A stretch of DNA of 64,000 nt from Micropterix aruncella (lineage: Eukaryota > Arthropoda > Insecta > Lepidoptera > Micropterigidae), in NCBI GenBank assembly GCA_944548615.1, contig OX155973.1, positions 4,565,155 to 4,629,154 of the forward strand. The letters are read 5' to 3'. The notes under the pieces were generated by a model, which saw nothing but the letters and a program-made list of their open reading frames with translations, was not told the origin of the DNA and did not search any database. Of the stretch, positions 44,401-55,200 are shown piece after piece. Position 1 is the stretch's first letter. Each line of letters begins with the position of its first letter. The translations under genes and the position numbers were made by a program.

Positions 44401-47400
44401 TGGAGAACCGCCGTACCACGGCAGACATGGTATTATTACACAAAGTTATCCATAATAAGGTGGAAAACCCGTATTTCACACTGAATCTATCTTTTCACGT
44501 TCCACCACGCGTGGCTCGCTTTCCCCGTACCTTCGAAGTCCCGCGCGTCCGTACTAGGTATGCCCAGAATTCCATCATGTACCGCTTAATGTCAACTTAC
44601 GATAATCATTTCCAGAATATCGACCTATTTAACATGAAAGAGAAAAAATTTAAGCAAAGAATATACTTAAAATTAATCGAAAATGCGACATAGACATTTC
44701 TCATGAGATACTTATGTCTTAGCGACTATTTGTTTTTTCGTTCTTTGTTCTTTAACTGTATATGATAGGTTTATATGATGGAGTAATTTTTTCTTATTTT
44801 TCTAATTTTTCAATTTTTTTTTTTTTAAATTTTTCTTATTTTTTGTACTACACATTATTACTTAAAATCTATTAACACCCATTCCTTTCTTTTTCTTTTC
44901 CTTTTCCCCTCCCAACCCCCACAGAATGCATTGTGCGTATTGGAGACTTAACTAACTAAAACTATTGTTGAAAGCATGTCATCGGCCAGAAATATTGTAT
45001 TTAATGTAATTGTAATATTTTTTTGTAGCGCTGTATGTTTCCCCTGTTAAATAAATAAATAAATAAATAAATAAAAAAAATCGGTTGTGTCACCCCAAGA
45101 CTTTTCTATCAAGTAGCCAGGAACTTAATTCATTAAAAATCAACGATTGTCGGCTAGGGATGCTCGAGACGTGGCAAAAAATCGTCAAGAATGGAAGCGA
45201 ATCGTGAATGGAGTACGAGATCCAGCGGCACCGACAGCAGCGTATTGGCTGCGAGGGTGACCCCCTCCCCAATCGCCGGCTACGGAATAAATAATAATAA
45301 TTCATCTGAATATTAATATCATAAATTCTATCACAACCCCACCCCCAACCTAGCGCCACCCTTTAACCCTCGAAAATCGAAATCGGAAATCGGCTTCAAC
45401 TTCGACTTCGACTTCGACTGTTCGACTTTTCCAACTTTTCCGACTTATCCGACTTTTTCAACTATTTCGCCTTCTTCGACTTTGTCGACTTTTCCGACTT
45501 TTTCGACTTTTTCAACTTTTTCGACTTTTTTTACTTTTTTGACTTTTGTGTTACTATTAGACTTTTTTTTAACTTTTTTGACTTTTTTGACTTGACGGCT
45601 TTTTGAATTTTGTGTCTGCTGTTGACCGTTGAGGGTCAACAGCAGACACAACCAGACGCAGCCAACCCAGGGTACATCAGCCATGTCATGGTGAAGCTTG
45701 AAAGTTGCTATCATAATTGAATGCGTACACAAAATTTTGGGTCTCTGCTGTTGACCGTTGAGGAGTCCCCTCATCGGAAGCCAACCCAGAATACATCAGC
45801 CATGTCATAGTGAAACTTGGAAGGGGCTATCATAATTGAATGCGTATACACAATTTTGAGTCTCTGCTGTTGACCGTTGAGGAGTTCCCTCGTCGGGAGC
45901 CAACCCAGAGTATATCAGCAATGTCACGGTGGAATTTGGAAGTTGCTATCATAACTGAATGCGTATACAAAATTTTGGGTCTCTGCTGTTGAGCGTTGAG
46001 GAGTTCCCTCGTCGGGAGCCAACCCAGGGTGGACGGATTTCAACCACAATCTTTTCAGCTCATGCCATGACCATATGATGCCTGCATGCCAATATGATGC
46101 CTGCGTAAACTAAAAGATCGCTAATAAACAATATCAGCGTTATTTCACCTGCGCTAGATGGCGCATCGTGCTCGACGCTTTTTAAACCTTCGAGTAGTGG
46201 CATAATTTCATGGCAGACCGCGGCAATTTATCGGAATTTCTTGCAATATCGTCGCACTCGACAAAAAGTACTATAACTATGGAACTACTATAGCAATCAT
46301 AAAAATAATAACTGTGCAATGATCGCATTGAAATTTCGTATATAGAATATTGAAATCTCATTTTGTAAAACAATTAGATAATTATGAATAAATACGAGAA
46401 AGTCGAAAATGTGAAAAAAAACTCGGCATTTCTAACTTGTACTTGTCTTACCGAAAAATACGGAACCCTATTATAAATTGTAAATGCTATCGTGATCCTT
46501 CTTAGATTATCTATCAAAGGTAATATTTCGTTATGCTTATTTACATACAAAAATATTTAGATATTAGGCAACTCACAAAAACCAAAAAAAATGATTTCTC
46601 GAAAAAAAATCGGTTGTCTGTAAAGTCGGTTTACTGACGATCGTTGAACGTGACAACGTCATAAGAAAATACTGATGGAATGGTTGCATGTTTCAAAAGA
46701 AAATTTTAATTTTATTTGTTTGATAGATATTTTGTATGGATATAGAGAAGGAGGTAAATGGAAATCACAATTGAATTGATCAAGTTACATTTATTTGTAC
46801 GCATAAATACAATTATGTCAATTTTTTTATTTTTTTTACAATGTACATAGTTTTTACAAGTATGAATGTGCGTTATACAATTGTTTTACAACTTTTATTT
46901 ACAACTTTTAAACATGTGTGATATTTAACTTCTTACAATTTGTGTTATTCTGTTGAGAATAGAACGATGATAGGAAAAGTAGGAAATGAAAGGGAGTGTT
47001 TTGAGTGTAATGTGTCTTGAAAAAAGTAATAATTTTGAATAATTTATTATATGAATAAACTGTGATTAAATTATTGTTCATAAACCTTAAATTTAAAATT
47101 TGGAAACATCATTAAATTTTTTGTAACTCTAGCTTTTAAAAAGCCCGCCTCAATGTGTTTGATATAGGAGAAAATTGTTCCCTTTGACAACTGGCTGGTT
47201 CAACCTGTCATTTCAGACGCGTTGTTATGATATGTGGAAGATTTAACATTTATGTTTTAATTATTCGATCGATACGCTCGATAATTATTTCGATCGAATA
47301 GTAAAGCCATTGATTTTTTACTCATCGTGAAATAGTTCTGTTAACTTATTGTTATAGTTTTGTCAATTATAGCATAACCTACAATCGCTGCACTAGCGGA

Positions 47401-50400
47401 CCGATGCTATTTATTTTAATGATGAAAGCACGAATATCCGACAATATATCACTGTACATATATTTAATATCGAAAGAATCATTACCTTTATCGCCGCAAT
47501 TATCGTTGCTATAAACAATTGACACCACATTCACTTTTCACTGCACTTCATACTTGACGAAAACATGTAAATGTATTATTGTATAGCAGCTGTCCACGCG
47601 GACGCATCGCTCACTCAAGTAGGAGAGAGACAGATGTCGAACGCTGCCGAACGCGGAGGCCGATTGTGCCTCTTTGTCGCTGGTTCCGCGCTCTCGCTTG
47701 CACTTCAAGCCTTAAATGGAACGCCTCAGAGCGAGGTAACGCCGCATGAGTCATGTTTTTTCGTGCGTGCAGCGGGCTCCATCGAATTATAAGACGTTGT
47801 CACGTCAAAAATATGATATTTGACAATGGAATTTTACCAGAAATATCCGCGAAATGACCCGCGAAATTTGTCTAGCGGCCGTCTAAGTATCTTAATAGAT
47901 AGGTAATAATGAGATATTTGGTATGGATTTGAGTATGCGTTCGAATTAGAAAATAATACTCGTATTACTGTGCGCTCCGGGTGCAAGCCGCCAATAATGG
48001 TCGTTACGGTGTTAGTCAACGGTGTTCTGATGTGCTACCAAATTTGGTCGTTAGGTAGCCGAAGGGACTATTTTTCAAAAAAGATTTTTTTCACTTTTTT
48101 TTATAAAAAAATGCCTATTTGCTCATAGTTCACCCACTTCTAGGATGCAGGTTTATTAAAACTCACCCTGTATATTCACATTCACGACTTTCAAATGTGC
48201 TTTTCTGTACAGGTTTTTTCAACTTTTGGCACGTAATGGAAAGAATGGCGGCCGTCGCAAAGAAAGAGTTGTTCTACGTGTGGCCCTTTGGCCTGTCCGC
48301 CTACTTGGCAGGGACCGTATTCATAGACAGATCCAACCCCAAAGCCTCTTACGATCAACTGAGAATTACCACCGATCTAATGATTAAAAATAAGGTAATT
48401 TCATTAATCCTAAAGTTCCTTTTTTGAGGCACAAGCGTTTGTTTTAGGTACTATTGCGAGCGAGACTTGAATTCCTTATTACAGTTGTAGGTTCGTTAAG
48501 ATAATCGATCTGGGGCCGAAGTTAATAACCTATTTCGTATAATCATCTTCATCCATTAACCCTTATAATGCCAGCCATGTGAATGAAACTACGACGGCAT
48601 GTTTTTAACCCGCAAGAATTTATTTGTAGGGGGTGGTAGTGCAGGCATACTAATACATAATGGTGGCATATTTAAGGAAAACGACTTTTACCGCATATAA
48701 TTGCATAAATACGGAGATCAGCCGCCTGCGATCGTCACAACAAAAAAACCACCGATCGGTGGTATTGGCATTCCAGTGGTTAAAGATATTTAATATTGTG
48801 AACGCGCGAAAAAATAGTGTGAACGCGCAAAATTTTATTTTGAGATAAGACGGATATATACGTTTGACCCCCACCCCTTCCCCCAAGAAGATTAACACCA
48901 TTTCCAGACTGAAGTATGTATGTGGGTATGTCTGTCTATCTGTGTGTGTGTGTGTATTCCTCCACGATAGCGCCCGGTTGAGCTGAAATTCGGCATGCAG
49001 GCATCACTTGGTCGTGGCAAAAGCTGAAATGATCGCGGTTGAGATCGGTCCACCAGAGGGCGCGCTAGTCATACTTTAATCTCAAAATATTGCACTTAGA
49101 GACTTGTAATTTTGTACAAAATTACCTTGTTGGGCCGAAATCACTTATGAATATTTGATTAGAACATCTCATATTATACGAGTACAAGCGACACAAATAA
49201 TATTTAAAGTCCGCCATTTATTCATTAAATAGTAAGGCCCTTAAAAGCGCCGAAGCTTGAAATGCGTGGCTCGTTCGAAATTCGAATTCGAAGGCTCACG
49301 GCGACCTGCGTTTTTAATTTATGTTTAAATTGAATGAGCTGACGCGACTTTGAAATTCAAATTTTCTTTGCGTTGCATCGCATATTAATAGGAATTTTCA
49401 CCAACTGCTTATCGACTTTTTTTATTGAATGAATATGCTGGGAAAGTCTTGGGGTAACACAACAGATTTTTTAATTTGCATAAAGAATAAGATGTAGAAA
49501 CATATTCTTAACCTTTATAAACTGAAATCCTAGTAAACGTAGTAAAATATTAGGAAATACAAAAATAAAATCAATGAATATTATGTACCTACATCCCTAC
49601 TTAAAAAAATTATAAAATGACGAAGTTATAATATGACGAAGAAGTTATAAATGAACAGATGAATTAGGCTGTGATTTATCTTTGAAATTTCATGGATGAA
49701 ATTAGGAATAAAGAAATAAAAGTAAAATAGTTCACAAAAACAAGACAGAAGACAAAACGAAAAATGTGAAAAGTGGTCGAAATTTGACTCATCTGAATCG
49801 GAGATATCTTCAACGCTTAGTTGTATAATCACAGGTGGGTGAGTGGGAAATGCAAAGATAATTTTTTTATTGAATAACATGGACGAAGAGAATCTAACTC
49901 TGATCCCTAGCTGACGCTTTCTCTTAACTTTGGATTAGAATTATTTTCCTAGCCGTTCTCTTCACATTGTTTCGAATTAATTCTATTGGATCTAACTGGC
50001 AGTATGTTAGTTATGTGCTCAGGATTGATCTATGTATGTTTTCTGTTTTTTTTATTCCACCATAACTTCTAAACACAAACCAATTAGAATTGTTTTGTCC
50101 TCCGAGTGTCATAGGGTACATGCCGCGACCCCTTACTCTCATATAAGGAGATACCAGCGTCGTTAATATAAATTGCCGTGTTATGCGGTACGTGTTGACA
50201 TTCATCTTTTGACAGTTTCGTTTCTTTATTCTTTCTTCCTGCTCGCGGCCGTCAGGAATAGATCCGGTAGACCTAGTAACGAATAAAAATATTTAAAATA
50301 TTAATTTAGCAAAATATCTTAAATTATACACAGTTTTTAATTATTACACTCCACAAAATATTACCGATTTTTTAATAACCGTTTTCGGTTCTTACGAATT

Positions 50401-52219
50401 TATTGCAATTTAATATTTTTGAAAATTATAAAACTGTGCAATTGTACTCGGAAAAAATCCGATATGTATTAATCATGAAACGCTGATTGTTTATTCCACC
50501 ATAACTTCTAAACGCTTGAACCGATTTAGAAGTGTTTGATATTGTTAGAATCGTTATGTCATCCCGAGCATCATACTAGAGTACCTAAACTGTCCAAATG
50601 TAATAAATACTTGTCTAAATATCCAAACGTCAATAAATTAATGTAAATATATCGTGTTCAGTGTCAATTGATAGGTCTAATTGAGTACATTCCGGAAATA
50701 TACATCTAACTATGTGGATAAATTCATAGAAATACCGTATAAAAATAATTTTAAATACAATAGTTCACTTTCTGTAGCGGCAGTCGTGTTTTTTATTATT
50801 TTTAATATATTTTCTTGTTTATCTTTAACTGCAAATTCGTCTGTCTGTATTTTTTTTGAGTAAGAATAAAATAATTGTCAGCAAGCATGTATTTGTCTAA
50901 ACGGGCCGCGATTCACCCTAAATACTGACAGCCATGTCCAGTTTATTTAATACGGTGCGATTTAAATAACATATATATTAATATATTCATAATTTTGCAT
51001 TATGTGAAACCCTTATTAACTATGGTATAATTGGGTGGGGTGGGTGCTGCAAAACCCTCCTGACGCCACTTCTAACAGCGCAAAAATGTATTTTGAAAAT
51101 CATGCATCGCAAACCATATCAATATTCTTCTAATGATATCTTTAAAGAGGCTCAGATATATTATTTGTTGAGTGGGGCTTTTCTAAGGTCTTAATGAGCC
51201 TTGTAACACTGCGACCATTGCTGATCTATTGTGTTCGCCACCTACTATAGTTCTGCGCTAAGCCTCGTGTCATTTAAGAACCGCAGCAGGCTTTTGGCGC
51301 CAGATTGTTTTACCACCTCAGGTTGGAGGTAGTGACCACCCAAGTGGGTGTATCTTTTACGCATCAGCGGGCCACACTCGCACATGAGGTGCTGGGGAGT
51401 TTCCTCTGCCCCTTGGCAGAACCTGCACATTTTTGTGTCTCTGAGTTTGAGGTTGAACATGTGTTCGTTCAGGCCACAATGACCCGTGAGCGCCCTCACC
51501 AGTATGCGTAGATTGTTCCTATTTAGCGATAGGGCCTCACGGGCCGTCTTACGGTCGTAAAGCCTTAATAAGCGCTTTGGAATGATTCAACCCTGGCGTA
51601 TTGTTCCAGTGGTTGACGGATTGTTCTAAACACATTTGTTTGAGCATTAGGTTTGCAAGGCTTTTTGGTACGCCACAGCAAGGTTCAGGGCCGTATAACG
51701 TTCCCTTTGCTCCCGTCCTAGCAAGTTCGTCGGCTTTTTCATTTCCGTCGATTCCTGCATGGCCGGGAACCCATCTTAGAATTAAAGAGGCTCAAGTTTT
51801 GGATGCTAGGTTATTATTTATTAAAACTGCACTACGTTGGGTTTTCGTGGCCAAACAAAATAAATCTTTATTACGCACACGAAACCCACTAGACAACTCC
51901 TGAGTGATAATTTGAATGTACCTAGGATGAAGACGACTTTCGGACAGCGACACTACTCTTTCATAGCTACAAGACTACAATAAATTAAGCAGTGACATAA
52001 AAACCAGCCCCAATTGTCATTTGCTTAAAAGCAAAATAAATAAATGGCTGTTGCAAGAAGAGCGTTTATCTATCCATGCCATGATCGATGTAGTAGAATA
52101 AGTGGAAGCTGACTTAACATATATTGTGTATATATGTATGTATGTGTGTATATGTGTATTCTAATGTATTTAGTATTTCTATTTCCTATATAATATTGTA
52201 ATTTTTATTATTTTTTTAT

Positions 52220-52259
<40 letters not shown>

Positions 52260-55200
52260 TACTATTATATATATTTTTTAATTATTATTTTTTTTATTGT
52301 GTTTGGTTGATTCATCGACCCTCGTTTTAAATGTAATTATATAAATTGCTTGCCCTGGAACGGGTATATCCCAGTTGGGCAGCACTAGCCAGTGAATGAA
52401 AGAGGAAAGTTTTTTGCCATTTGTTTTAATATTATACTTATTGTAAATGGTTATTTTGATAATTCCAATAAATAAATAAAATGAATAAAATAATATATTG
52501 CTTTCAGACAAAAATATTGATATTCCCTGAGGGTACACGGAATAAAACACCCTGGAACGGAATGTTACCATTCAAAAACGGCGCGTTCAAAATGGCGATC
52601 GCTGCAGGCGTTCCAGTGTTGCCGGTAGTCATCTCTCCGTATTATTTCATCAATGAAAATACATATCACTTCGGAACTGGTGAGTGTATACTATGGCAGT
52701 GCAGATTTGGGATGTGGACCTGAGAAGCAATCCCATTTAGAAAGAAACACTATTTTTTTATCGTTTATTTATTACGGAAAACACAGAGTATGATACAGTA
52801 TACAGAATTACAAAAAATATAAAATATATAAAATATGAAACCGGTACCGGTTACGGATGAATTACACATTTATATTCATTCAAATTCTGATACATTTTAG
52901 TAAATTTTTCCCATTTCTTAGTACAAAACATATTACAATTGCTTAAAATTGGGTGCGTATATGTTTGTTTGCTGGGAGAAAGAAGCAGATGGTGGAAGGG
53001 TGTGTGTGTATGTGTTTTAGTGTGTGTGTGACAGAAAGTGTGAGTATGCCTGCATCTGTAAGTGTGTGGGTTTGTATACTATACTACGATATATTTTATT
53101 TTAATGTGTAGTAAAAATGAAGTATATGATAAAGTATCTATAATAAATAAAGTGCATTAATTAATAGCCAAACCTACATAGTAAATAATAATGATAATGA
53201 TATCAGTATCCTATGTCCACAGGATATACAAATAATACTATTGTCTTAACTCAAGTCGCTTAACAGTATTTTAGATACTGATTGTTTGTATGCAATTTTA
53301 TTATTGATATATTGAATATATCAACATTTCCAAGTTGTTTGTTGTAAATATCACAGCAACGAGTAATAATTAAAGGAAACGAAGAAGTCATGCGATATAA
53401 AAGCAAGGTATGATAGCAGTAGTCATTTTGCTGGTCTCTATTATCGGAATAACTCTCGGCAACATAGCCCCGGATCTGAGGAACCTGTAGAAGTACATAA
53501 TCACTTGACTAGGTCGAGGAACAATCTACTATTACCTCGTCCGAACCTAGAAATTTTAAGCAGAGACCCTAACTACGTGGGAATGTCCTTTTTTAATAAA
53601 CTGCCACAAAACCTAAAAGACCTAATATGTAGGGAAAAGAAAATATTAGTTTTCTATTCGGAAGTCAGAAAGCTACTAATTTATAAGGAATTATATGACA
53701 TAAATGAATTTTAATTATATTTTAATTTTAATAATCTTTAATAATGTTTTAATGACAAAAATGAACTTTAATAATTAATAATAATGAATTTTAATAATAA
53801 TCTTCTAGACTATAAATACCACTTGTTCAAGTTTGCGTATATAATCTAACAAACATGACTTCCATCTATATTTTTTATCTACAAATTGAACTCTGTCTCT
53901 ATCGTTATTAATTTATATCTGTATATGACGTGTATAATTTACGAAGTGAACTTTAGAACTGAACGGAAATGAAATCACGAAGGAATTAAATTGTAAATAA
54001 TATTAAATGTACCTAACACCTAGTTTTAGTTTCGACAATCTGTAAAGATTTTTTGAAATAAATGAATTGAATTGAGGGGGTGAAGGGGAGAGGGGACTGT
54101 GGTATTTTCCCCCGGACGTCAATTTAAAGGGGCGCCAAATTAATGAGTTTGAAAAAAAACATTTCAATAAAGCCCTAGCATCGAGGGCGCGTCTAAATAT
54201 CGATTATTCATTTAATTTTGGAACGCATCCTTAGTTGATCATTGAATGCGTGCGCAGTGTGTGTGATGTCTCTGACAGGGGAATTCCCGTCGCGCCTAGA
54301 AAAAATCCTCCCCACAGACAGAAGCAGTCGGAGTTACACGAGCATAGCCGAATAAAACTGAACGGCCGATCGTCCTGAGAAGATCGGTATTTATATAGCT
54401 GATCCGGTGTGCGTGTGATTCGCGTTGGTTTTCTTTGTTAACAACTACGCTTTCAAACGTTTCACTATAATTATTAGTTGATATGATAACAGCTTCTTTC
54501 GCGGAGAGGAAAGCTCTACCTGTAAAGCTGTAGCACAATATTAGATAGTAAAATTTGCTGGGCCTTGAGGATTGTATGTGTGGGTACAGTGTGTCTTGTG
54601 CGTTTTCTACACTTATTGTATGTGTGGTGTTGTAGGTATCGACTACAACGGGCGAACCCGTCCCCCCAGGCTGGTATAACGATACTTAATCGTTCCTTCA
54701 GCCGTGTGAGAAGACTTAAAGACAGAACAAATCTACTGTCTAGCTATGGCGTGACAGCTTACGGCGTGGCACCGGGAAACGTACCCAGCGGGTAGCCTTT
54801 CCCCTTGACTACCAGTTTTCGAAGGATATCTCCATCTGGAATTAACCATCAGGATACCTCCAACCTCCCAACTGGTCACGGGTCCGAAGTCACTTGCGCG
54901 ACCTCTATACCTGCCGTATGGTCAGCGGTGATTCAGTTTGAATCTATCGCGGACCAAAGTCATACCGGCTCTAAATTCAGGATTAGGTAGCCTAATGGTC
55001 ATTTCAAGAGCGGTTGACGACAGGTCAACACCCATCCCCGCTGCTTAGAAGACAGTATATTTCCATAGTCTCCAGACTCCTTCAGCAATTAGTCAGAGTG
55101 CACAACCGATTGGCGTCGCCGAACGGTGCACAAACCTTCCAGTAGCGCTGGGAGGCAATCCCACCAGGAGAAACCAATCCACCAGCCGTGAGGCTCGAGA

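Noticed and set aside
45445..45774. Minus-strand lysine/valine/glutamate repeat protein
   Set aside because: Translation of a CGACTTTTT simple repeat next to a dispersed tandem repeat.
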